A stretch of 32,558 bases of DNA from Candidatus Taylorbacteria bacterium RIFCSPHIGHO2_02_FULL_46_13 (lineage in GTDB: Bacteria; Patescibacteriota; Minisyncoccia; Phycocordibacterales; DSPV01): contig MHRQ01000020.1 of the NCBI GenBank assembly GCA_001821015.1, forward strand, positions 108,977 through 141,534. Direction: 5' to 3'. Position 1 is the first letter of the stretch; every line of letters begins with the position of its first letter. Of this stretch, positions 1 through 7,383 are shown piece after piece. The notes below the pieces were generated by a model. The model was given only the letters and a program-made list of their open reading frames with translations. It did no database searches and had not been told where the DNA came from. A program made the translations under genes and the position numbers.

Positions 1-1
1 C

Positions 2-748
2 GCGGAGGCGGTGAAGAATTTGATTGCGAGTGCGGGGGAGTGGGCGGTGTCAAAAATAACCTCGGCATTGGGAGTCTTTGAACGAGTCAATGTCGGCACT
101 GCGGCAGTCCAAAACGGCTTGGAAATGAAGGATTCCGCGACCGGAGAGACTTATTGCGTTACTATCAAAAATGGCGAATGGAACAAAGCGACAGGAACTT
201 GCGACAGTCCGACTGCTACAACCGGTGGCCCCATTGTCACCATTCAGGGCAATAATCCGGCGAGTATAGAAGTGGGGACGAGTTATGTTGACTTGGGAGT
301 TATTGCGCAAGACAGCAACGGTATTGATTTGAGCATTCGTTATTTTGTAAACGGCGCGCAAGTCAGCGCGATTTCACTTGACACTTCCACCAGCACCACT
401 TACACCATTGATTATTCGGCGACGGACAATGCCGGCTTAACGGCAACTTCTACACGCATCGTGAATGTGGAGAACCAACCACTACAACCACTACAACCAC
501 TAACAGCCAACAACCAACCACCGGAAGAAACTGCCACAACCACTTCGCCAGTCATTCCACCCGCAGAACCGCCTGCCCCAATTCCTGAATCAGCGACCAG
601 CACTCCGCCAGTGGTAAGTCCGATCGAACCGCCGATTGCGGAAACTCCAACAGACACAGCCACGACTACCCTTGATGTGGGTACCTCAACATCCGAGACC
701 GATACCGCAAGCGCCGAGGTAACGTCAGGCACGGGGACGACAGAATGA
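2..748 (+). CDS. C-terminal part of a large secreted/surface protein (Ig-like DUF5011-type domain, then Pro/Thr/Ser-rich tail), truncated by the window edge
   Basis: Reading frame is open to the window start; the listed start at 11 is GTG. Domain-like segment GNNPASIEVGTSYVDLGVIAQD... followed by a PPAEPPAPIPESATSTPPV tail. Confidence 0.7.
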   Translation, partial: AEAVKNLIASAGEWAVSKITSALGVFERVNVGTAAVQNGLEMKDSATGETYCVTIKNGEWNKATGTCDSPTATTGGPIVTIQGNNPASIEVGTSYVDLGVIAQDSNGIDLSIRYFVNGAQVSAISLDTSTSTTYTIDYSATDNAGLTATSTRIVNVENQPLQPLQPLTANNQPPEETATTTSPVIPPAEPPAPIPESATSTPPVVSPIEPPIAETPTDTATTTLDVGTSTSETDTASAEVTSGTGTTE

Positions 749-886
749 TAGGAAAATTGACGCTAGTCAAATCTTGTTGTTTTGATTGTATCACGAATGA
801 GGGGGTTTGAGCTAAAAACTCAAGAAAAGCGTGATATAGGGCTGTGCTATTGACTTTCATTAATATTTTTAATATCATAGTAATAT

Positions 887-1084
887 ATGGTTACAATAAC
901 TATACCCAAAACTTTAACTAAAGCAGGTGAGCTCGTCCTCATATCTAAAAAGGAATTAAATGAGCTTATTGCTCGTGCGGGTGATGTCGTAAAAGAAAAT
1001 GATATTTTACGCTGGTCTCGTGAGGCTAAAGTATTAAGGAAAAATGGTAAATTACCAGTCCTTCGATCCCTGAGGTCTCTATGA
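887..1084 (+). CDS. Putative antitoxin of a RelE/ParE-type TA pair
   Basis: 65 aa, start overlaps a good promoter (TTGACT 850-855, 17 nt, TATCAT 873-878), 4-nt overlap with downstream toxin ORF. Confidence 0.7.
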   Translation: MVTITIPKTLTKAGELVLISKKELNELIARAGDVVKENDILRWSREAKVLRKNGKLPVLRSLRSL

Positions 1085-1344
1085 TTATTTATTATCATCC
1101 TCGTTTTCAAAGAAGTTATCGTGGGCTAGAACAGAAAACTAAAATGCGAGCTGAAGCACGTTTGGAAATCTTTAAGAAGAATCCATTCGATAGTCGTTTG
1201 GGAACCCACCGTCTCCACGGAAAGCTCAAAAAACAGTTAAGCTATTCTGTAAATTCTCAATATAGAATTTTATTTGAATTTCTAAATAAAGATAAGACCG
1301 AAGTGATATTTCTTGATATAGGTACTCATGATATCTATAAATAA
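1081..1344 (+). CDS. RelE/YafQ-like mRNA interferase toxin
   Basis: 87 aa with RelE-superfamily pattern (YHPRFQRSYRGL...RLGTHRLHGKLKKQLSYSVNSQYRILFEF...IGTHDIYK). Confidence 0.8.
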   Translation: MIIYYHPRFQRSYRGLEQKTKMRAEARLEIFKKNPFDSRLGTHRLHGKLKKQLSYSVNSQYRILFEFLNKDKTEVIFLDIGTHDIYK

Positions 1345-1423
1345 TTTTAGATACAATTTATCTAAAGAAGAGATTTTGTAAATAAACTTGTGTATTTGTC
1401 AAATTCTGTATCTTTGTAAATAT

Positions 1424-1718
1424 CACCCCGCACCCTAAAATCCGTGATACGCTATTTCAATGATGTATTATATGTATATTTTGAAAAGTTCAAAAGATAA
1501 ACGGTTGTATATCGGATCAACCGTTGATCTGAAAAAGCGTATCAAAGAACATCAATCTGGAAAGGTTTTTGCTCAGAATATCGTTTACCAGTTATTCTTA
1601 TGTATTACGAAGCGTACCTAGAGGAATTTATGGTCCGAAAAAGAAAAAAGCAATTAAAATATTTTGGCAAAGCATATAAGTCATTGAAAGAGAAATTGAT
1701 GCTCTAGGGTGCGGGGTG
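1424..1718. repeat. Perfect 14-bp inverted repeats flanking the GIY-YIG pseudogene
   Basis: CACCCCGCACCCTA at 1424-1437; exact reverse complement TAGGGTGCGGGGTG at 1705-1718. Confidence 0.85.
1460..1707 (+). pseudogene. Frameshifted GIY-YIG family endonuclease
   Basis: Frame 1 reads MMYYMYILKSSKDKRLYIGSTVDLKKRIKEHQSGKVF; the family C-terminal half (EYRLPVILMYYEAYLEEFMVRKRKKQLKYFGKAYKSLKEKLML*) continues in another frame after GTTTTTG. Confidence 0.8.
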
Positions 1719-1787
1719 CTATGAGAGCAAAAGGTATGCGTGATATGAGATTTGGATTTTTTATTATAATTATGATAGTATCAATAT

Positions 1788-2006
1788 ATGACTACAAAGC
1801 TTATAGAAGAACAATTACACACGCTCAATCAAGAAGTGGCGCTTTTGCGCTCCGCTGTGTTAAGTGTTGTTGGGAGTGCTGATACTGAAGGGGAGTATCG
1901 TCCAGAATTTGTCTCAAGTGTTCTTGCTCGAGTCCACGCGCGTGTTGCTTCTCATAAGTTTACTAACTCTAAAAGTTTTTTAGCGCTTCTCCGAAAGAAA
2001 ACTTAA
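1788..2006 (+). CDS. Putative antitoxin of second RelE-type TA pair
   Basis: 72 aa ORF with extended -10 TGATAGTAT 6 nt upstream of ATG, directly upstream of a RelE-like ORF. Confidence 0.65.
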   Translation: MTTKLIEEQLHTLNQEVALLRSAVLSVVGSADTEGEYRPEFVSSVLARVHARVASHKFTNSKSFLALLRKKT

Positions 2007-2018
2007 ATATTATTTTCG

Positions 2019-2279
2019 ATGAAGATTCTCTTAGACATTCGTTTTATAGAGGATACCCAAAAATTACCAAAAAGAACTCAAGAAAAATTAGCTCGCTTAC
2101 TTAGAGTCCTTGGGCAAGACCCCTTTAGCTCCTTACTTCACAGCAAACGACTTAGGGGAGATTTGGTAGGTTTTCTTTCTTTTAGAATTACCCAAGAATG
2201 GCGAGTCATTTTTTATTTTCAAGATACGGATACAATCCAAGTAGTAAAAATTGGTCATCGTAAGGATATCTATAAATAA
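2019..2279 (+). CDS. RelE/ParE-like toxin
   Basis: 86 aa: FIEDTQKLPKRTQEKLARLLRVL...SKRLRGDLVGFLSFRITQEWRVIFYF...VKIGHRKDIYK. Confidence 0.8.
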   Translation: MKILLDIRFIEDTQKLPKRTQEKLARLLRVLGQDPFSSLLHSKRLRGDLVGFLSFRITQEWRVIFYFQDTDTIQVVKIGHRKDIYK

Positions 2280-2341
2280 TTTTAAATATGATTTCTACAA
2301 AAATAGTTCCGTCTATTTATTGCCGAGTGAGTGATGGCAAC

Positions 2342-2360
2342 AAAGGGTTTAATACCCTTT
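2342..2360. terminator. Small hairpin downstream of second TA pair
   Basis: AAAGGGT-TTAAT-ACCCTTT, 7-bp perfect stem. Confidence 0.4.
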
Positions 2361-2726
2361 ATATTGTGATTGCGTATCCCGTCCCCTGCTTGTCTGCGCA
2401 GGCAGGCCGCGGGGGGATACCTATCTGCGTGCGTAACACGCGCAGGCAGAGGACGAGGCTAAACTTTATTGTTTAGCATAGGGGTCTTTATAAATATCGT
2501 GAACGTGGGGGTGATGCAATATCCCAATGTCAAAAAAAGAAAGTATTGGTAGCCAAACAGGGAAAAAGGATATGAGCGCAAAAGCGTTGGCAACTTTGCG
2601 TTCCCATGCCGATATTGTCGGGAATAATTCCGGGACCGATACCGCAGGAGCCACGGCAACTTCAGGCACGGGGACGGTCAACCTCGGCATCGGGATGCCC
2701 AGTGCAAAATATGATATAATCTTCAC

Positions 2727-2921
2727 ATGATGAATCACTGGTCAATCAACACAAAAGAGCTTGAGAAATACCCGGAAAATTTTGCTATATGGAAGCTTGA
2801 ACAGTGGGTTAATTGGGGTATTGGAACAAATCGTATCAAAAAAACTGATCTTATAAAATACTGGGATAAAATTGATATAGATGTATGGAAACGTAAGGCG
2901 CTTTCACTAGCCATTTCTTAA
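2727..2921 (+). CDS. Small protein upstream of AbiEii-like toxin; possible antitoxin
   Basis: 64 aa; extended -10 (TGATATAAT) ends 6 nt before ATG; adjacent to AbiEii-like gene. Confidence 0.55.
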   Translation: MMNHWSINTKELEKYPENFAIWKLEQWVNWGIGTNRIKKTDLIKYWDKIDIDVWKRKALSLAIS

Positions 2922-2934
2922 ATACGTTATCTCC

Positions 2935-3594
2935 GTGTCATCAATATTGTCAGAAAATCAAGTCAAGATCCTCTCACTTTTAAGTGAAGAAAGTTTAATT
3001 ACCAACTCTTTCTATCTCTCTGGAGGTACCGCTCTTGCAGAGTTCTACTTAGAGCATCGTCTTTCAGAGGACTTAGATTTTTTTTCCGAAAAAGAATTTG
3101 ATCCATTGTTTATCAGTTCTACATTCAAGAAGCTTCAATCTGAAACTGGTGCACAGAAAGTGCGTTATGAGCAAAGCTTTAATCGCAACCTCTTCTTTTT
3201 GGAACTTGCAAACGAGACAATAAAGACAGAATTTACTTATTTTCCTTTCACGCGAATTGAATCAAAAAAACAATTTGGCAAATTATACATAGATAGTCTT
3301 ATTGATATTGCTGTTAACAAAATCTTCACCATCTATCAAAGGCCACGTTCTAGAGATTTTATAGATTTGTATTGCATTCTCATGAGCGAAAAGTCGTGGG
3401 GGATTGATGAACTGGCAAAAAAAGCTCAGATAAAATTTGATACTTCCATAGATTCGCTTCAGTTGAGTAGCCAATTCGTGAAGTCAGAAATCTTAAAAGA
3501 CTATCCAAATATGATAAAAAAAATTGATGAAAAGGAATGGCAGGACTTTTTTATGAAGGAGGCCAAACGACTTGTAGAATCAAAACTTGAATAG
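2935..3594 (+). CDS. AbiEii/AbiGii-type nucleotidyltransferase toxin family protein
   Basis: YLSGGTALAEFYLEHRLSEDLDFF nucleotidyltransferase signature and later KIFTIYQRPRSRDFIDLYCIL; GTG start. Confidence 0.8.
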   Translation: MSSILSENQVKILSLLSEESLITNSFYLSGGTALAEFYLEHRLSEDLDFFSEKEFDPLFISSTFKKLQSETGAQKVRYEQSFNRNLFFLELANETIKTEFTYFPFTRIESKKQFGKLYIDSLIDIAVNKIFTIYQRPRSRDFIDLYCILMSEKSWGIDELAKKAQIKFDTSIDSLQLSSQFVKSEILKDYPNMIKKIDEKEWQDFFMKEAKRLVESKLE

Positions 3595-3667
3595 GGCGTC
3601 CCAGTGCCGATATTGACTTGACGTCTGTGGCATCTTTGATTTTTTCATTCCATGTTAAGATGTCCGC

Positions 3668-5005
3668 ATGTTGAAAAAAGAAGCGAAAGAAAAATCGGCA
3701 AAAGGGGAGAATATCACAGAAGGCAAGGCAATCTCGGCCGGGGAAAATGTCGCGGACGCCACGGCAACTTCGGCATCGGGATGCCCCGTGCCGAAGTTTC
3801 CCGATGTTGAGGCGATAACTTTGAAGCCCGCCGAATCCTGCCCCTACTGCGAGTCGGTTGATTTCGTTAAACGAGGCGTGCGGAAAAATAAATTCGGCGA
3901 AGCGCAGATGTATCTCTGCCGCAATCCGCTGTGTGGCCGCACCTTCACCGCGCGGGACATCAAGGGCAAAAAATTCCCGCTTCGGATCATTATTGAGAGC
4001 ATGAGTTATTACAATCTCGGCTTCACTCTGGAATATGCTTGCGCCTTGGTAAAGAAAAAGTTCGGCTCGGCGCCCGACCCGCAAACTCTTTCGGGGTGGA
4101 TTGAAGAATACAAACCGCTGTGCCGATATGAGCGATTGCGTCCGTATGCGGTCAAGTATTGCAAACCGGAGGAAACCGTTGAGGTGGTAACCATGGCGCA
4201 CCGTCAGCTCTATCGTTTCCGTTATCATCGCGCTAAAACTTATTTGATGCTTGAAGAATTTCGCAATCACTCGTTGAAACCGCTGAAAGAATATCTTGAC
4301 AGTGTTTCCAGCGAAACTCCGCATCAATATTTTCAGGAAGGGGCGCGAATGTCAGAAATTAAAAGCAAGTTTGACAAAGCGGATATGATCGTAAAATCAA
4401 AAGAAAATTTCGCCAATCATCTGGCGGCATTTGTTTTGAAAGCGGTTACGGAGAACAAGGCGCGACACGAAGAATTGCAGAGATTTTTCATCGCTAATGA
4501 TTCGGTAACGGTGGCCACCGAAGTGTCGGTCTATATTCGGCACGAGGATGTGGAGCATATGGAAAATGTTTTGAAATTTAAGATTAGTGAGCGTCCCAAT
4601 CCCGACGTTGCCTTGGCGTCTGCGGCATCCGAGACCATTCCCGCAGGATTCGTGATGTTAAAAGGTCATAAGCGTCCGGTCCCATTTCCCAAACTGTTGA
4701 CCGGTCACATAGACTTCGTCCAAATCAGAAATGGTTGCGTCCATCTTCTGGACTACAAACCGAATGCCGCAAAAGAACAGCCGATTGAACAGCTGACGTG
4801 GTATGCTATGGCTATGAGTCGGCTCACCGGGCTTCGCCTTTTCTCATTCAAATGCGGTTGGTTTGACGAAAAAGATTATTTTGAATTTTATCCGCTTCAT
4901 GTGGTGAAGAAGCTCAATTACAATCGTAAGCGGAATGTCAGGTTTAAGGATGGTAGTAAAGTGGAAATTCCGAGTAAAGTAGACGGGAAGGCAGTTATTG
5001 TTTAG
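3668..5005 (+). CDS. Fusion protein: N-terminal IS1/InsA-like zinc ribbon (+HTH-like) and C-terminal RecB/Cas4-like PD-(D/E)XK nuclease
   Basis: CPYC...CRNPLCGRTFTA zinc ribbon; C-terminal GHIDFVQIRNGCVHLLDYKPNAAKEQPIEQLTWYAMAMS matches the D...DxK...QxxxY nuclease pattern. Confidence 0.75.
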   Translation: MLKKEAKEKSAKGENITEGKAISAGENVADATATSASGCPVPKFPDVEAITLKPAESCPYCESVDFVKRGVRKNKFGEAQMYLCRNPLCGRTFTARDIKGKKFPLRIIIESMSYYNLGFTLEYACALVKKKFGSAPDPQTLSGWIEEYKPLCRYERLRPYAVKYCKPEETVEVVTMAHRQLYRFRYHRAKTYLMLEEFRNHSLKPLKEYLDSVSSETPHQYFQEGARMSEIKSKFDKADMIVKSKENFANHLAAFVLKAVTENKARHEELQRFFIANDSVTVATEVSVYIRHEDVEHMENVLKFKISERPNPDVALASAASETIPAGFVMLKGHKRPVPFPKLLTGHIDFVQIRNGCVHLLDYKPNAAKEQPIEQLTWYAMAMSRLTGLRLFSFKCGWFDEKDYFEFYPLHVVKKLNYNRKRNVRFKDGSKVEIPSKVDGKAVIV

Positions 5006-5125
5006 CGTTCCAGTGCCGATGTTGAGGTTGCACTTGCGGTATTGGGGACTCTTACCGGAATTGGTATACTTAAAAAGTCGGCAAGAGAAGGCTCAACGCG
5101 CCGTTCAATATCGGCACTGGAACGC
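5005..5125. repeat. 21-bp inverted repeat (20/21) with internal hairpin, between nuclease and four-helix-bundle genes
   Basis: GCGTTCCAGTGCCGATGTTGA 5005-5025 versus TCAATATCGGCACTGGAACGC 5105-5125; internal CTCTTACCG...CGGCAAGAG. Confidence 0.8.
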
Positions 5126-5126
5126 G

Positions 5127-5558
5127 ATGTTCAAATTCACCCCCAAAAAACCAATCAGAAGTTTTCGCGATTTGGAAGTTTATCAAAAAACGCTTGAAGG
5201 CGTAGTGATTTTTTATAAGGACATAAGACCGGAGCTCGTGAAGCTTCAATACGATTTACTGGAAGGAATGACCAATTGTGCGCTTTCAATCCCGCTCTTT
5301 GTCGCTGAATCTCACGGCATGCGCTTTTCGGATTTCAAACTAGCGGTTGCCACCCTTGAGAAAGCCATGCAGGACTGCAACAAAATGATTGTTTATCTTG
5401 AACAGACGGCCGGCATTTATGGCACAAAGCTTTCCGTGGACTTAATTGACGACCTTTCGCGTCGCTATATGGATACGCGTGGTAAAATGTTCCGGCTAGA
5501 AAAGTCCTGGCAGAAATTTCGCCAAGCGGATGTGGCGATGTCTAAATTCAAGAAGTAG
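5127..5558 (+). CDS. Four-helix-bundle protein (23S rRNA-intervening-sequence/S23-like family)
   Basis: IRSFRDLEVYQKTLEGVVIFY N-terminus typical of the family. The listed ORF starts at TTG 4998 but the family-like N-terminus begins at ATG 5127. Confidence 0.7.
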   Translation: MFKFTPKKPIRSFRDLEVYQKTLEGVVIFYKDIRPELVKLQYDLLEGMTNCALSIPLFVAESHGMRFSDFKLAVATLEKAMQDCNKMIVYLEQTAGIYGTKLSVDLIDDLSRRYMDTRGKMFRLEKSWQKFRQADVAMSKFKK

Positions 5559-5566
5559 AGGTTAGC

Positions 5567-5583
5567 GAAGGTTCAACCTTCGT
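5567..5583. repeat. REP-like palindrome overlapping the RAYT 3' end
   Basis: CGAAGGTTCAACCTTCG; same core at 6283-6314 and 11225-11241. Confidence 0.85.
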
Positions 5584-6250
5584 TGGAAAATTCAAGATAC
5601 AGTCTAATAAAGCTATCGAAATCACACGTGTTGGGAAAATAAGTTGGGAAAGTCTCTCTAGCTAAGATAGTTTTTTCAGGGCGGCTTTCTCCAGTGTATT
5701 CTTTGTAGCTTGAAAAACGGTAGCCATCCAGGAAGGAATTTGCTTTCCGCATCTTTTGTATACCCGACTCCTTCCAATTTGGCTCTATGAGTTTTACTGG
5801 ATTGAGATGAATGTATGCGAAGAGATATTTCAGGTACTCGTCTGTATGTGCATGTTTTGCCTTGAACCTTCCTTGAAATAATGCTCCAGTACGGTCGTAT
5901 TTTTTGTTGAAGTACATGGTATATGCAGTATTGAGTTTCTGCATGAATTTACTAATACCCAATCCTTTATCGGAAAACTCTTGGACGAGAAGATGAAAGT
6001 GATTTGGCATGAGACAATAGGCTCCGATTTTCACAAGTAATTTTCCACGATTAACGTTAAATATATCAGTTACTGAGATTCCAGAAATGAACAGCTCTCT
6101 TATATCAAGCGCGTTTTCGGTATTACATAAATACAAGAGCATTATAAACCTTGTCCGATCGTGATCATTCAAAAAGGTCTCTCTTTTATCGGTGCCTCTA
6201 TTATAGAGGTGATAATATTCGCCTGTACCGAATTGAAAATTTCTAGTCAT
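5573..6250 (-). CDS. REP-associated tyrosine transposase (RAYT; Y1_Tnp/HUH family)
   Basis: YYHLYNRGTDKRETF, YCLMPNHFHLLVQ (HUH), TGALFQGRFKAKH, YLKYLFAYIHLNPVK: typical RAYT motifs. Confidence 0.93.
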   Translation of the reverse strand: MTRNFQFGTGEYYHLYNRGTDKRETFLNDHDRTRFIMLLYLCNTENALDIRELFISGISVTDIFNVNRGKLLVKIGAYCLMPNHFHLLVQEFSDKGLGISKFMQKLNTAYTMYFNKKYDRTGALFQGRFKAKHAHTDEYLKYLFAYIHLNPVKLIEPNWKESGIQKMRKANSFLDGYRFSSYKEYTGESRPEKTILARETFPTYFPNTCDFDSFIRLYLEFSNEG

Positions 6251-6282
6251 ATATCGGTATTGAGTTTATCAGATAAGAAACA

Positions 6283-6314
6283 AAGGTTCAACCTTCGCGA
6301 AGGTTGAACCTTCG
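6283..6314. repeat. REP-like double palindrome upstream of RAYT
   Basis: AAGGTTCAACCTTCG|CGAAGGTTGAACCTT is a perfect 30-nt palindrome (6283-6312), followed by CG. Confidence 0.9.
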
Positions 6315-6353
6315 TTTAAGTTATTTTGCCTTAGTCTCTGGTATAATTTTGAT

Positions 6354-7376
6354 ATGAAGAAAATAAAAGTTGCGATTAATGGGTGCGGCAGAATTGGGCG
6401 GGCGTTTTTGAAGTTAGCGGTTAAGCGGCCGGAACTCCAAGTGGTTGCGGTCAACGACCTCGGCGATATCAAAGACATCGCTTATCTTTTGAATTACGAT
6501 TCGGTTTATGGGCAAAGCGGGCTTGGGGCGCGCGCCGAGGGAAGCGATTTGATTGTTGACGGAAATAAAATTGCTTATGTGTCGGAAAAAGATCCGGCGG
6601 TTTTGCCTTGGGCGAAGTTCGGTGTTGATGTCGTTGTGGAGGCGACAGGGCGATTTACTTCTTTCGAATCGGCACGGGTGCATATTACGGCGGGGGCGAA
6701 AAAAGTGGTGGTGACGGCACCAGTCAAGGATTCGCCGAAAGATAAAACCGAAGCGACAGTTTTGATGGGAGTAAATGAAGAAATGATGGGCGGGGCGACG
6801 GTGACTTCAAACGCTTCTTGCACGACCAATTCAGCCAGTCCTTTGATTGCGATTTTGGATGAAGCGATTGGAATTGAAAAAGCGGTTTTGAATACTGTTC
6901 ACGCTTATACCGCTAGCCAAGGAATTGTTGACGGGCCAAACAAAAAAGATTTTAGAGAGGGAAGGGCGGGGGCGGTAAATATCGTGCCGAGTTCAACTGG
7001 CGCGGCGATTGCCGTGACAAAGGCTTTTCCAAAGCTTGAAGGACTTTTTGATGGGATTTCTATTCGGGTGCCGGTCGTCATTGGGTCAATTGTTGACGTG
7101 ACTTTTATTGCTAAACGCGAAACTAGCGCCGAAGAAGTCAATAAAATTTTAAGTGGCGCCGCGGCGGCGCCACGCTGGAAAGAGATTTTTGGAGTTACCA
7201 CTGAGCCGCTTGTTTCTTCTGATATTATCGGTCAGCCCCTTGCATCCCTGGCAGACCTTTCTTTCACCCGTGTCGTCGGAGGAAATCTCGTTAAGGTCCT
7301 CGCGTGGTACGACAACGAAATGGGGTACACCTATACCTTAGTAGAGCATGTCATCCGTCTCGCCTCAAGTTTATAG
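6354..7376 (+). CDS. gap: Type I glyceraldehyde-3-phosphate dehydrogenase
   Basis: INGCGRIGRAFLK, SNASCTTNSASPL (catalytic Cys), NIVPSSTGAA, WYDNEMGYT. Confidence 0.97.
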   Translation: MKKIKVAINGCGRIGRAFLKLAVKRPELQVVAVNDLGDIKDIAYLLNYDSVYGQSGLGARAEGSDLIVDGNKIAYVSEKDPAVLPWAKFGVDVVVEATGRFTSFESARVHITAGAKKVVVTAPVKDSPKDKTEATVLMGVNEEMMGGATVTSNASCTTNSASPLIAILDEAIGIEKAVLNTVHAYTASQGIVDGPNKKDFREGRAGAVNIVPSSTGAAIAVTKAFPKLEGLFDGISIRVPVVIGSIVDVTFIAKRETSAEEVNKILSGAAAAPRWKEIFGVTTEPLVSSDIIGQPLASLADLSFTRVVGGNLVKVLAWYDNEMGYTYTLVEHVIRLASSL

Positions 7377-7383
7377 AAAAGAT

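Noticed and set aside
2288-2476. 62-aa ORF
   Set aside because: It runs through a hairpin and a GC-rich palindromic repeat (GTATCCCGTCCCC...GGGGGGATAC; CTTGTCTGCGCAGGCAGG); no domain-like content.
2527-2730. 67-aa ORF upstream of the AbiEii module
   Set aside because: More than half consists of the dispersed repeat sequence; not supported as a real gene, though the repeat itself is reported.
3551-4327. 258-aa minus-strand ORF
   Set aside because: Antisense to the zinc-ribbon nuclease gene; composition is typical of shadow ORFs and there are no recognisable motifs.
5040-5085. Possible tRNA-Leu fragment (CCGGAATTGGTATACTT resembles a tRNA-Leu D arm)
   Set aside because: No acceptor stem, proper anticodon arm or 7-nt T loop can be formed; better explained as part of the inverted-repeat element.
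5127-5558. Possibility that the four-helix-bundle protein is an Avd subunit of a diversity-generating retroelement
   Set aside because: No reverse transcriptase, template repeat or variable repeat is visible in the window.
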